Part shown: in pieces, positions 15,900 through 23,785 of the stretch | Layout: each line of letters opens with the position of its first letter | How positions within the stretch are numbered: position 1 is the first letter of the stretch | NCBI GenBank assembly: GCA_913052075.1 | Contig: CAJXDD010000007.1 | Coordinates: forward strand, 1 to 34,088 | Direction: 5' to 3' | DNA: 34,088 nucleotides | Source: UBA9926 sp913052075 | GTDB lineage: Bacteria > Pseudomonadota > Gammaproteobacteria > Pseudomonadales > Azotimanducaceae | The notes under the pieces: generated by a model | The model's database searches: none | Told to the model about the DNA's origin: nothing | What the model saw: only the letters and a program-made list of their open reading frames with translations | Position numbers and translations under genes: made by a program

Positions 15900-16076
15900 A
15901 TGGAATGGGAAGTTGTTACTCCAATGAATCAATTCTCGAGTAAAGATGCGAGACCGGCATCTAAGGCAAGCGTCTATCGGGAGCAGTTGGACCATTGCTT
16001 GGTGGGGATCTGCCGACTGCTGTTGAGAATATACCTAACATCTGACCCGCTAGGTTCGGTTGTTGAGAGGAAGTAA
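15900..16076 (+). CDS. Possible small ORF just before the TlpA-like gene
   Basis: An ATG-initiated 58-codon frame ends with TAA inside the ribosome binding site region of the TlpA-like gene, two bases before its GTG. It includes a hydrophobic stretch CLVGICRLLLRIYL. It has no clear ribosome binding site and matches nothing I know. The remaining ~330-base gap (15744-16078) holds nothing else that I can support. Position, not composition, is the argument, so confidence is low. Confidence 0.2.
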   Translation: MEWEVVTPMNQFSSKDARPASKASVYREQLDHCLVGICRLLLRIYLTSDPLGSVVERK

Positions 16077-16078
16077 AA

Positions 16079-16654
16079 GTGCTCAAGATATTATCGAAAG
16101 CGAGGCCGAGAGGTGGCCATTTAGATGACCTGTTTGAATCGACAAAGGGGCCCGCGATCTCCATCTCATCAAAGACTGCCGTTTGGCTCAGTTTTGTCGG
16201 CTGCTTAATCGGTCTCTTTAGTAGCGGCTGCGGTAATGTTGCCAATGAGGGGTTTTATCAAACCGTCCAGGGGCCCGCGGTGGCATCATCAAGGATTGAG
16301 GGTAAGTGGCAGGTTATTAACTACTGGGCAACTTGGTGCGGGCCCTGTATTACCGAAGTTCCTGAACTAAACGATCTAGCTCATGGATACTCGGAAAGGC
16401 TCATAGTTCTAGGAGTCGATTATGATGCGCCGTCGGAGGCAGAAGAGGCGATGGCGTCGATTGAAAAAATGGGAATTCAATTTCCGGTTCTGTCGCTTGA
16501 CCCAGCGACCAGTCTTGGCATCGAGCCGCCGACCATATTACCCACTACGATCCTGGTTAACCCAAACGGCAAAGTCAGGGAGGTCTTGGTAGGGCCGCAA
16601 ACCTCTGCCTCGCTTTTGGCGCGAATCAATTCGGACGATTCTGGCGCTGGTTAA
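16079..16654 (+). CDS. TlpA/ResA-like thioredoxin-fold lipoprotein
   Basis: The 191-residue protein is a periplasm-facing thiol-disulfide oxidoreductase. A hydrophobic segment (residues 34-50) ends in a lipobox-like FSSG-C51, so the protein is probably lipid-anchored. The active site WCGPC is at 86-90 in INYWATWCGPCITEVPEL, and the cis-proline loop is in PPTILPTTILVNPNGKV. The TlpA-type insertion between helix 1 and strand 3 (DYDAPSEAEEAM) is present. Start GTG 16079 has GAGAGGAAG just upstream. Oddly, 33 mostly polar residues precede the membrane segment, and no in-frame ATG or GTG shortens it. It may reduce c-type cytochrome cysteines or other envelope thiols. Confidence 0.85.
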   Translation: MLKILSKARPRGGHLDDLFESTKGPAISISSKTAVWLSFVGCLIGLFSSGCGNVANEGFYQTVQGPAVASSRIEGKWQVINYWATWCGPCITEVPELNDLAHGYSERLIVLGVDYDAPSEAEEAMASIEKMGIQFPVLSLDPATSLGIEPPTILPTTILVNPNGKVREVLVGPQTSASLLARINSDDSGAG

Positions 16655-16658
16655 CCGG

Positions 16659-16850
16659 ATGAGCGCTGAGTTGGGTGAACCGACCTCAAACGTGCTTCTC
16701 ACATTAGATGGGCCATTCGTTGCGTGCTTGGATTCCCAGCAGTTCCCAAAACGCGTTCTAATCAGTGATTTGCCAGCCCTAGTAGGGACGGCAGTTATAG
16801 TCGGTCTCTCGGTTACGAAATCCAAGGCAAGAGTTAAAGACGCTTATTAA
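16659..16850 (+). CDS. Possible small hypothetical protein following the TlpA-like gene
   Basis: A 63-codon ATG frame begins four bases after the TlpA stop, with GGTTAACCGG before it instead of a clear ribosome binding site. It has a short hydrophobic stretch (DLPALVGTAVIVGLSV) and matches no family I know. The close spacing is its only support. Confidence 0.22.
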   Translation: MSAELGEPTSNVLLTLDGPFVACLDSQQFPKRVLISDLPALVGTAVIVGLSVTKSKARVKDAY

Positions 16851-16869
16851 GCGGGCAATGTTAATGTTC

Positions 16870-16887
16870 ATCCAAGGGTCCTTGGAT
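16870..16887. repeat. Perfect inverted repeat between the TlpA-like gene and proS
   Basis: ATCCAAGG-GT-CCTTGGAT is an exact 8-bp dyad in the space between two convergent genes, followed by a T run at 16902-16907 on the plus strand. The T run is 14 bases away, so it is at best an imperfect terminator; it could also be a protein-binding dyad. Confidence 0.4.
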
Positions 16888-16933
16888 TGGGCTGAAAGCA
16901 CTTTTTTAGCCTAGGGAGGGCCTTAGGTACCAT

Positions 16934-18667
16934 CTAGTCAAGGGCATTTTTCATGGCTGCGTCTATGATGCTTTTTAACTTTGTGCCGGCGCCGAGTTGA
17001 GGCCAACGCTCTGATTTTCCATTTGCTCGGCAGGTGTATTCGAGTTGTTGATCCTCAAGGGTTTTTTCCCCAATAACGATTCGATGGGGAATACCGATAA
17101 GTTCGGATTCCGCGAACTTAGCGCCAGGACGAACGTTATCTCGATCATCGAGCAACACGTCCACGCCTAGACCAATGAGTTCGTTATAAAGTGTGTTCGC
17201 GGCGTCTCGAACTATTTCAGATTTGTGAGCGTTCACGGGGATTAGCACCGCTGTGAATGGCGCGATGGATTCTGGCCAAATGATCCCGTTCTCATCGTTA
17301 TTTTGCTCGATAGCGGCGCCTACCAATCTTGAAATACCCATTCCGTAGCAGCCCATCACCATGGTCATTGCCTTCCCTTCATCATTGAGTACGGAGGCCT
17401 TCATTGGCGAGCTGTACTTATTGCCGAGTTGGAAAATGTGACCAACCTCTATGCCTTTTTTGATTTCGAGGTTTCCTGTGCCATCAGGAGATGGATCTCC
17501 TGGTTCGACGTTTCGTAAATCCGCGACATCCACTGGGGTATAGTCTCGGCCAATATTTACATTGGTGAAGTGGAAGCCTTCATCATTGGCTCCGCATGAG
17601 ACATTCACTGCAACGCTAGCTGCTCGATCGGCAATGACATCAATAGGGCTGGCAACGGGCCCAAGAGATCCTGGGCCCGCGCCAAAAGTGGCTCGAATCA
17701 CTTCCTCGCTCGCCATTCGAAGAGGAGATTGGATCAGAGGATGCTTTTCTGCCTTAAGAAGGTTCAGCGAGTGATCGCCTCGCAGGATGAGTGCAACTAA
17801 CTTCGAATCTGCACCCTCCACGATCAGTGTTTTGATCGTTTGCTCAATAGGCTGTTTAAGGAAGGCAACAATATCGCTGATGGTTTTTATATTGGGCGTT
17901 GCAATTTTCTCGATTTCACACTGCTGTGCATCCGGCTTCAAAGGAGTGATCGCCTCAGCCAGCTCAATATTGGCCGCGTATTCGCCCTCGTTGCTAAATG
18001 CGATTAAGTCCTCGCCCGAGTCCGCCAGCACGTGGAATTCAGTGGAGGCCGATCCACCAATGCTGCCAGTGTCAGCGGCAACCGGGCGAAACTTCAGTTG
18101 CAGCCTAGTGAGAATCCTGGAGTAGGTATCGTGCATGCTCTGATAGGTTTCAGCCAGTGAATCCATTGTGGTATGAAACGAGTAGGCGTCTTTCATAACG
18201 AACTCGCGCGCTCTTAACACACCAAACCGTGGGCGCGTTTCATCTCGAAACTTCGTTTGAATTTGGTAAAAGTTAACTGGAAGCTGTTTGTGGCTTTTTA
18301 ATAATTGGCGCGCGATGTCTGTGATTACTTCCTCATGGGTTGGACCAAAACAAAAATCACGCTCATGTCGATCTTTAAATTTCAGCAATAGACCCTCATC
18401 GTACAATCCCCAACGGCCAGACTCCTGCCACAGCTCGGCTGGCTGAGAAGTAGGCATCAGCAATTCTTGCGCGCCGCTCCGGTCCATCTCCTGTCTCACG
18501 ATAGCCTCGATTTTTCTCAGGACGCGCAAGCCTAGGGGCATCCAAGAATAAATACCCGATGCGAGTTTGTTTATAAAACCACCTCTGAGAAGGAGCCGAT
18601 GACTAGCGATTTCTGCGTCAGCTGGAGTCTCCTTGAGGGTAGACAGCGTGAGTTGGGATGCTTTCAT
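16934..18667 (-). CDS. proS: Prolyl-tRNA synthetase, bacterial type with editing insertion
   Basis: The enzyme (577 aa) charges tRNA-Pro. Class II motifs are present: motif 1 region MPLGLRVLRKIEAIVRQEM, motif 2 FRDETRPRFGVLRAREFVMKD (start), and motif 3 GCYGMGISRLVGAAIEQ. CFGPTHEEVITD and the class-specific TSQPAELWQESGRW are typical of the E. coli-type ProRS. Between the catalytic motifs lies the Ala-tRNA-Pro editing insertion (about residues 210-380, with ILRGDHSLNLLKAEK), followed by the anticodon-binding domain. ATG 18667 is chosen; a 19-residue upstream extension of the frame is non-conserved. It is divergent from the GFA-family gene across about 95 bases. Confidence 0.96.
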   Translation of the reverse strand: MKASQLTLSTLKETPADAEIASHRLLLRGGFINKLASGIYSWMPLGLRVLRKIEAIVRQEMDRSGAQELLMPTSQPAELWQESGRWGLYDEGLLLKFKDRHERDFCFGPTHEEVITDIARQLLKSHKQLPVNFYQIQTKFRDETRPRFGVLRAREFVMKDAYSFHTTMDSLAETYQSMHDTYSRILTRLQLKFRPVAADTGSIGGSASTEFHVLADSGEDLIAFSNEGEYAANIELAEAITPLKPDAQQCEIEKIATPNIKTISDIVAFLKQPIEQTIKTLIVEGADSKLVALILRGDHSLNLLKAEKHPLIQSPLRMASEEVIRATFGAGPGSLGPVASPIDVIADRAASVAVNVSCGANDEGFHFTNVNIGRDYTPVDVADLRNVEPGDPSPDGTGNLEIKKGIEVGHIFQLGNKYSSPMKASVLNDEGKAMTMVMGCYGMGISRLVGAAIEQNNDENGIIWPESIAPFTAVLIPVNAHKSEIVRDAANTLYNELIGLGVDVLLDDRDNVRPGAKFAESELIGIPHRIVIGEKTLEDQQLEYTCRANGKSERWPQLGAGTKLKSIIDAAMKNALD

Positions 18668-18762
18668 TATTCGGCTACTCTTTGTCGTCAGAACTCCGTG
18701 GAGCAGGAAATTCTCGATCGCCAACGCAGAGTTCGCGATCCAATATTTGTGGGGCGGATTCT

Positions 18763-19155
18763 ATGACAGATAAGTTGCGCTATGAAGGGGCGTGTCATTG
18801 CGGAGCCTTGCAGTTTCGCTTAACGACGCGCCCGCCGCACTCTCTGCTCCGCTGTAATTGCTCGATTTGTGAGCTCGAGGACTATCTGCATTGGATCATG
18901 CCACTCAGTCACTTCGAATGGGTATCTGGCGAGGCCAGCATCTATTGTTTTGGCTCTAGGGTTGCTCGCCACACCTTCTGTCCGACTTGTGGAATCAAAC
19001 CGTTTTACTTTCCTCGATCTAACCCCGACGGCGTGAGTGTTAATGCGCGTTGCGTACGAGGGATCGATTGGCGAGAGCTGCCAGTGGACCTTTTTGACGG
19101 TCAACATTGGGAGAAAAATGCTTTGACAATCACGCATTTGTCCTTCGATCGATGA
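18763..19155 (+). CDS. GFA-family (glutathione-dependent formaldehyde-activating/CENP-V) zinc protein
   Basis: The 130-residue protein has the GFA fold with its zinc ligands: the first pair in GACHCGALQF, then LRCNCSICEL, and the later HTFCPTCGIKPFYFPRSN. The family name comes from an enzyme that joins glutathione with formaldehyde, but most members have no known activity. ATG 18763 is chosen over a frame start at 18658 because the extra N-terminus is non-conserved and would overlap the proS start. It is divergent from proS and convergent with the HU-like gene. Confidence 0.87.
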   Translation: MTDKLRYEGACHCGALQFRLTTRPPHSLLRCNCSICELEDYLHWIMPLSHFEWVSGEASIYCFGSRVARHTFCPTCGIKPFYFPRSNPDGVSVNARCVRGIDWRELPVDLFDGQHWEKNALTITHLSFDR

Positions 19156-19399
19156 TCTAGGCGATTGAATCGTATGACCTTGAAGAAAGAAATGCCTGGA
19201 CCAAGCAGGAAAGAGAAAGCTGCACCGGTGGCTTTAATTCTTCTAATTTATAGTTCATTGGTAGGGAGTGCATCAATTCATCGATCGATACGAAGTGGTT
19301 GTACAAGTGAACCGACGGTACTGTTCAGAGATTGTTAGGAACATATTTGGAAGCTGCAATAGACCAGCCGCGAATAATGAGCTCCAGATGTTTCTACGC

Positions 19400-19426
19400 A
19401 AAAAAAAGGCCGCTAATGCGGCCTTT
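19400..19426 (-). terminator. Rho-independent terminator of the HU-like gene
   Basis: Read on the minus strand, AAAGGCCGC pairs with GCGGCCTTT around an ATTA loop and is followed by a run of T (the plus-strand A run at 19400-19407). It begins about 19 bases after the HU-like stop. Confidence 0.9.
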
Positions 19427-19444
19427 ATCACTAGACTCGTAGAC

Positions 19445-19780
19445 TTAGACGAAATCTTTAATGCCTTTCAATGGCGTGATTTTTACTGCTGTGCTTGCAG
19501 GCTTGGCAGCGACGTCCATCGTTTCACCAGGTTTGAAAGGATTGGGGACGCCCTTCTTAGCTTTTCTGGCAGGCTTCTTGACTGATTTAATCTTCATCAG
19601 ACCGGGCATTGTGAATTCTCCTGCGGCGCCCTTCCTGAGGTGGCGCTCGATAAGGCCTGACAGTTCGTCGAGAACCGCCGTGACTTGTTTTTTGCTAAGG
19701 TCAGTGCTCTCTGAAAGTGAGGCGACGATAGCGCTCTTCGTATATTTTTCTTTAATCGCGGGCGGTCTTTTTGCTGCCAT
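19445..19780 (-). CDS. HU-family DNA-binding protein
   Basis: The 111-residue basic protein belongs to the variant HU-like group common in gammaproteobacteria. It has an extended basic N-terminus (AAKRPPAIKEKYTKS), the helical dimer part VTAVLDELSGLIERHL, the GAAGEFTMPGLMKIKSV turn and the DNA-wrapping arm KPARKAKKGVPNPFKPGE. The proline-bearing arm differs from canonical HU (RNPRTG replaced). It would bend and compact DNA in the nucleoid. ATG 19780 has AAAAGGA upstream at good spacing; a longer frame to 19900 lacks support. It is monocistronic, closed by the terminator at 19400-19426. A 14-bp palindrome lies 89 bases upstream. Confidence 0.9.
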   Translation of the reverse strand: MAAKRPPAIKEKYTKSAIVASLSESTDLSKKQVTAVLDELSGLIERHLRKGAAGEFTMPGLMKIKSVKKPARKAKKGVPNPFKPGETMDVAAKPASTAVKITPLKGIKDFV

Positions 19781-19868
19781 GGATTTATCCTTTTCCTGCT
19801 TAATTGCTATGTTAGGTCCGGTTGGCGGCGAGATATGGACTCTTCGGTCCCGTTCCCGCAACGCTTCT

Positions 19869-19882
19869 GAAAAGATCTTTTC
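19869..19882. repeat. Perfect 14-bp palindrome between the HU-like gene and fmdB
   Basis: GAAAAGATCTTTTC is a fully self-complementary site. The 400-base gap between the divergent HU-like gene and fmdB holds this site, a second small dyad (CGCTAT-TT-ATAGCG at 20011-20024) and the fmdB promoter, and no gene. It may be an operator for one of the two flanking genes. Confidence 0.3.
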
Positions 19883-20124
19883 GCAAAGTCTTTTTTTCAA
19901 AGTAACCGGGGAGAAGCTATCCTCGTGTGGTCACCAACAACGGGTTTTCCTTCAGACCCAGTATGGAATCTTCGACTGGATTCAAGATCTGACCCCTTAC
20001 GAAGATTGCGCGCTATTTATAGCGAATGAAATCCAGTGTAGCAAGCAATTTTCCAGCAAATATGCGGCGACTGCCTATTTTTGAAGCGTTATTTGGGCAT
20101 GTGTTGTGTCAATGTCTGATTCGG

Positions 20125-20130
20125 TATAAT
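20125..20130 (+). promoter_or_regulatory. Candidate promoter -10 of fmdB-aspS-yebC
   Basis: TATAAT is an exact -10 box, with a weak -35 (TTGTGT, 15-base spacing). Transcription would start near 20137, about 45 bases before fmdB. The spacing and position fit a housekeeping promoter. Confidence 0.5.
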
Positions 20131-20181
20131 TTGCGGCCTCAAAAATGAGACACCACTCAAAAGACTTGTAGGAAAACTGCA

Positions 20182-20484
20182 ATGCCTATCTATGAATATC
20201 AGTGCGAAAGTTGCTCGCATCGTCTCGAAAAATTGCAAAAGATGTCCGAAGCGCCGCTCACCGAATGCCCAGCGTGCGGAGCATCATCATTAAAGAAATT
20301 GGTGTCGGCCGCTGCGTTTCGTCTAAAGGGAGGCGGTTGGTACGAAACTGACTTTAAAACAGGTGGCAAGAAGAACGTATCCGGCAGCAGTGGAAGCGAC
20401 AGCACGAGTGGCTCAAGCGGTGGTGGAAGTGATAGTGGATCGAGCGCTTCGGCAAGCAACCGGTCCAGTAAAACTTCCGATTAG
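20182..20484 (+). CDS. FmdB-family zinc-ribbon protein
   Basis: The 100-residue protein starts with the family's MPIYEYQCESCSHRLEKLQK, and its zinc ribbon uses C8/C11 and the CPACG pair (C34, C37). Residues 65-100 form a Ser/Gly-rich, likely disordered tail. The family is widespread and lies just before aspS in many gammaproteobacteria; a regulatory role is suggested only by name. TAGGAAA lies eight bases before the ATG. The 91-base gap to aspS suggests a common transcript. Confidence 0.9.
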   Translation: MPIYEYQCESCSHRLEKLQKMSEAPLTECPACGASSLKKLVSAAAFRLKGGGWYETDFKTGGKKNVSGSSGSDSTSGSSGGGSDSGSSASASNRSSKTSD

Positions 20485-20546
20485 TGAAGAGACTGCTTTT
20501 TAAACCCTGTCATGAAATCAGGGCTGAGCTTTTTGAATTTTGGTTG

Positions 20547-20562
20547 CATCCTAAACAGGATG
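20547..20562 (+). other. Small hairpin just before the aspS ribosome binding site
   Basis: CATCCT-AAAC-AGGATG is a perfect 6-bp stem. Its 3' end is three bases from the TAGGAAG ribosome binding site of aspS. It could affect aspS translation; the effect is not predictable from sequence. Confidence 0.3.
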
Positions 20563-20575
20563 ATCTAGGAAGAGT

Positions 20576-22351
20576 ATGAGAACTCATTTGTGTGGAGACA
20601 TTCGGTCGGACCATATTGGTCATCCAATCACTCTGTGTGGTTGGGTTCATCGTCGTAGAGATCATGGTGGAGTCATTTTCTTAGATGTTCGGGATCATAG
20701 GGGAATCGTCCAGGTTGTTTTTGACCCGGACACGGAGAAGCATTTCGCGCTCGCTGATCAACTCCGTAATGAATACGTCGTGCGCGTCCAAGGGGTTGTT
20801 AGAGCACGAGACGAGGCGGCGGTAAATCCGAAGATGGTGACCGGTGGAATCGAGGTGCTTGGACGATCGCTCGAGCTATTGAATCGCTCAAGAACCCCAC
20901 CTTTTCAGTTGGATGAATACTCTGAGGCAGGTGAGGATGTTCGGCTACGACATCGTTTTTTAGACCTACGCCGACCGGAGATGCAGGAGAAAATCAGGTT
21001 GCGCTCGGAAGCCTCTCATTTCATTCGTCGTTTTCTGCAACAAGAGCAGTTCGTTGATATCGAAACCCCGATACTGACCAAGGCAACGCCGGAGGGAGCT
21101 CGGGATTATCTGGTGCCAAGTCGCGTGCATCCAGGATCTTTTTATGCTCTTCCCCAATCCCCCCAGATTTTTAAGCAACTGCTGATGATGTCGGGATTCG
21201 ATCGCTACTATCAAATCGCACGATGTTTCCGAGACGAGGACCTGCGTGCGGACCGTCAACCGGAGTTTACTCAGATTGATATTGAGGCGGCCTTTGTCGA
21301 TGAAGCAGCTATCATGTCCTTAGCTGAGCGAATGATCCAGACGCTTTTTATAGAACTCATCGGCGTAGATCTTGGGGATATGCCTGTCATTTCGCATCAA
21401 GAAGCGATGTCACGCTATGGTACTGATCGGCCTGATTTACGGTTTGATCTGCCGTTGGTGGATATCGGCGATTTAATGCAAGACGTGGAATTTAAAGTGT
21501 TTAGTGGGCCTGCGAATGATCCGCGCGGACGCGTCGCCGCTATGAGGCTTCCAGACGGTCAAAGGTTAACCAGAAAGGCGATCGATGACCTTACTCAGTT
21601 TGTGGGGATATACGGCGCCAAGGGGCTGGCCTATGTCAAAGTGAACGCGTTGGAAGAAGGGATGGAAGGGCTTCAGTCACCTATCTTGAAATTCCTCTCC
21701 GAGGCTGTCGTGCGCTCAACCCTTGAGCGGCTCGGTGCAGTAAATGGCGATATCGTCTTTTTTGGCGCTGACAGAGCAGATGTCGTCAATGCCTCAATGG
21801 GTGCGCTACGTGCGAAACTGGGTGAAGACCTGTCGCTTTATGAGTCTGATTGGGCCGCTTGTTGGGTGGTGGACTTCCCAATGTTCGAGGCATCAGATGA
21901 GGGCGCTCAGGGTGGAAAAGGATTTTCTGCTGTGCATCACCCATTTACTCATCCCTCTGGGACCATTGAGGGGATGCTTCAAAACCCAGAATCGGCGCTT
22001 TCGCGGGCGTATGACATGGTCATCAATGGCTTTGAGGTTGGAGGAGGCTCGATTAGGGTGTATCAGCCGGACTGGCAGGAGGCTATTTTCAAAGTTCTCG
22101 GTTTGTCAGAGGAAGAGGCTACAGACAAGTTTGGGTTCTTACTTGATGCATTAGCTCTCGGCGCGCCACCCCATGGCGGCATCGCATTTGGTCTGGATCG
22201 GCTGGTCATGTTGCTCTCCGGCGCCAAGGCGATTAGAGATGTGATCGCATTCCCTAAGACCCAAACCGCGACCTGCCTTTTGACTTCTGCACCAGGCGAG
22301 GTCAATCCGGCTCAGTTGAAAGAGTTGTCCATTCGAACTCAAAAGACCTAG
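20576..22351 (+). CDS. aspS: Aspartyl-tRNA synthetase, bacterial type
   Basis: The enzyme (591 aa) charges tRNA-Asp and, in some lineages, tRNA-Asn. Order: an N-terminal OB-fold anticodon domain (CGWVHRRRDHGGVIFLDVRD), the class II core with motif 1 around RPEMQEKIRLRSEA, motif 2 FRDEDLRADRQPEFTQID, the bacterial GAD insertion (about residues 285-425, with FKVFSGPANDPRGRVAA), and motif 3 GGIAFGLDRLVML. In the anticodon domain residue 30 is His and residue 81 is Ala. As I recall, discriminating AspRS has Leu and Lys at these places and the tRNA-Asn-charging Pseudomonas enzyme has His and Gly, so this one may be non-discriminating. Start ATG 20576 follows TAGGAAG. yebC begins 12 bases after the stop. 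Confidence 0.97.
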   Translation: MRTHLCGDIRSDHIGHPITLCGWVHRRRDHGGVIFLDVRDHRGIVQVVFDPDTEKHFALADQLRNEYVVRVQGVVRARDEAAVNPKMVTGGIEVLGRSLELLNRSRTPPFQLDEYSEAGEDVRLRHRFLDLRRPEMQEKIRLRSEASHFIRRFLQQEQFVDIETPILTKATPEGARDYLVPSRVHPGSFYALPQSPQIFKQLLMMSGFDRYYQIARCFRDEDLRADRQPEFTQIDIEAAFVDEAAIMSLAERMIQTLFIELIGVDLGDMPVISHQEAMSRYGTDRPDLRFDLPLVDIGDLMQDVEFKVFSGPANDPRGRVAAMRLPDGQRLTRKAIDDLTQFVGIYGAKGLAYVKVNALEEGMEGLQSPILKFLSEAVVRSTLERLGAVNGDIVFFGADRADVVNASMGALRAKLGEDLSLYESDWAACWVVDFPMFEASDEGAQGGKGFSAVHHPFTHPSGTIEGMLQNPESALSRAYDMVINGFEVGGGSIRVYQPDWQEAIFKVLGLSEEEATDKFGFLLDALALGAPPHGGIAFGLDRLVMLLSGAKAIRDVIAFPKTQTATCLLTSAPGEVNPAQLKELSIRTQKT

Positions 22352-22363
22352 GACAAGGCTGGT

Positions 22364-23101
22364 ATGGCTGGACATAGCAAATGGAGCAACATTAAGCACA
22401 GAAAGGCTGGCCAGGACGCCAAACGTGCCAAAGTGTTCACGAAAATCATTCGCGAACTGACTGTCGCTGCAAGGGATGGTGGCGGCAATGTTGAAGACAA
22501 TCCCTCTTTGCGGACTGTGGTTGAAAAAGCCAAATCGGCGCAGATGCCTAAAGACACCATGGAGAGAGCAATTGCGCGTGGTGCGGGTGGTCAGGACGGT
22601 GCTGACCTGGTAGCCCTTACCTATGAAGGATACGGGCCAGGAGGTGTCGCGTTTTTGGTAGAGACTATGACCGATAACCGAAATCGAACCGTCGCTGAAG
22701 TGCGCCACATTTTTTCAAAGTCTGGAGGTAATCTGGGGACGGATGGATCGGTTGCTTATCTGTTCGATAAGCGCGGTCAAATTTTTTTTGAACCTGGGGT
22801 CTCTGAAGAGTCACTCTTTGAACTCGCCATTGAAGCCGGCGCCGATGATGTGGAAATAGAGGGCGATGGCTCAATTGCAGTGATCACCAGCCCCGACGCT
22901 TTTACGCACGTTAAAGCGCAGGTTGATGAAGCGGGAATGACCCCCGCCCTGGCTGAAATCACTATGGCTCCTCAAACCTACGCTGAGCTTGATGAGGAAA
23001 TGAGTGAGCGGATCATAAAAATGATCGATTTGCTTGAAGAGCTCGACGACGTGACGAACGTTTACACCAACGCAAACCTCTCCGCTGCCTACGGTGAGTA
23101 G
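22364..23101 (+). CDS. yebC: YebC/PmpR family protein
   Basis: The 245-residue protein is full length for the family, with the near-invariant MAGHSKWSNIKHRKAGQDA start, the first-domain FTKIIRELTVAARDGGGNVE and the middle domain YEGYGPGGVAFLVETMTDN. YebC proteins bind DNA as regulators in some bacteria, and recent work ties the family to translation of proline-rich stretches; the role here is not visible in the sequence. It lies between aspS and ruvC, as in many gammaproteobacteria. Two direct repeats AGAAGCTA follow the stop. Confidence 0.95.
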   Translation: MAGHSKWSNIKHRKAGQDAKRAKVFTKIIRELTVAARDGGGNVEDNPSLRTVVEKAKSAQMPKDTMERAIARGAGGQDGADLVALTYEGYGPGGVAFLVETMTDNRNRTVAEVRHIFSKSGGNLGTDGSVAYLFDKRGQIFFEPGVSEESLFELAIEAGADDVEIEGDGSIAVITSPDAFTHVKAQVDEAGMTPALAEITMAPQTYAELDEEMSERIIKMIDLLEELDDVTNVYTNANLSAAYGE

Positions 23102-23202
23102 GCAGCGATAGAAGCTATCCCGGACAGAAGCTAATCCAAAAACTAGTTGTTACGGGCTTTGATGAGCGAGCCGAATGCTTTCCTGTAGGACCTCGCACGG
23201 AC

Positions 23203-23234
23203 GAAAAAGTGAGCTGTGATAGACTTTTTCACAG
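23203..23234 (+). promoter_or_regulatory. Overlapping inverted repeats upstream of ruvC
   Basis: GAAAAAGT (23203-23210) pairs with ACTTTTTC (23223-23230), and CTGTGA (23214-23219) pairs with TCACAG (23229-23234). The second pair ends 14 bases before the ruvC start, next to its GAGAGGG ribosome binding site. They exclude each other, so they could form alternative RNA structures, or be an operator. The spacing does not fit the LexA or CRP consensus. Confidence 0.35.
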
Positions 23235-23248
23235 TGCGAGAGGGTGCT

Positions 23249-23785
23249 ATGGCGATTACATTAGGGATTGATCCAGGGTCTCGCGTGACCGGTTTTGGTG
23301 TCATTGAGATTGGTAACGGCAGGGCCAGTTATCTAGCCAGCGGGTGCATCAGGACGACGCTGACCGCCCCCGTCGGTGTAAGACTCAAGGAAATCCACGA
23401 AGGTCTCACCCAGCTTATCGATGAATATCGCCCCGATCAGGTAGCGATTGAAAAAATATTTATGGCGCGAAGCGCAGACTCGGCGCTGAAGCTAGGGCAA
23501 GCACGCGGCGTTGCGTTATTGGCCGCCGCCTCGGCCGGCTTGCCAATCGCAGAATACGAAGCAAAGAAAATAAAACAAGCCATTGTAGGAAGTGGTGCTG
23601 CAACGAAAGCCCAGATCCAGCATATGGTGGAGGTCCTACTGTCGCTACAGGGTAGGCCTCAGCAGGATGCAGCAGATGCCCTTGCGATTGCACTCTGCCA
23701 CGTTCACACCTCGGGACAACTCCTCAAAATAGGAGCGCCCGGGGCCGAATTTAGAAGAGGTCGGCTAGTGGATAAATCATCGTGA
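23249..23785 (+). CDS. ruvC: Crossover junction endodeoxyribonuclease RuvC
   Basis: RuvC (178 aa) cuts Holliday junctions symmetrically. The acidic catalytic residues are in view: LGIDPGSRVTGFGVI (Asp7), VAIEKIFMA (Glu), and QQDAADALAIALCH (the Asp pair near residue 140). I chose ATG 23249, as GAGAGGG lies just upstream and the family begins here; an upstream GTG/TTG frame at 23216 has no support. The stop overlaps the ruvA GTG in GTGA, so ruvC-ruvA translation is coupled. Confidence 0.96.
   Translation: MAITLGIDPGSRVTGFGVIEIGNGRASYLASGCIRTTLTAPVGVRLKEIHEGLTQLIDEYRPDQVAIEKIFMARSADSALKLGQARGVALLAAASAGLPIAEYEAKKIKQAIVGSGAATKAQIQHMVEVLLSLQGRPQQDAADALAIALCHVHTSGQLLKIGAPGAEFRRGRLVDKSS

Noticed and set aside
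19174..19338. 54-codon ORF with a hydrophobic stretch downstream of the GFA-family gene
   Set aside because: No ribosome binding site and no family match; the 19156-19399 gap shows nothing else.
19461..20084. 207-codon plus-strand ORF over the HU-like gene and upstream region
   Set aside because: It lies antisense to a clearly recognised HU-like gene and has no motif of its own.
23214..23234. LexA (SOS) or CRP site before ruvC
   Set aside because: CTGT...ACAG has a 13-base spacer rather than the 8 of LexA boxes, and TGTGA...TCACA has 9 rather than the 6 of CRP sites.
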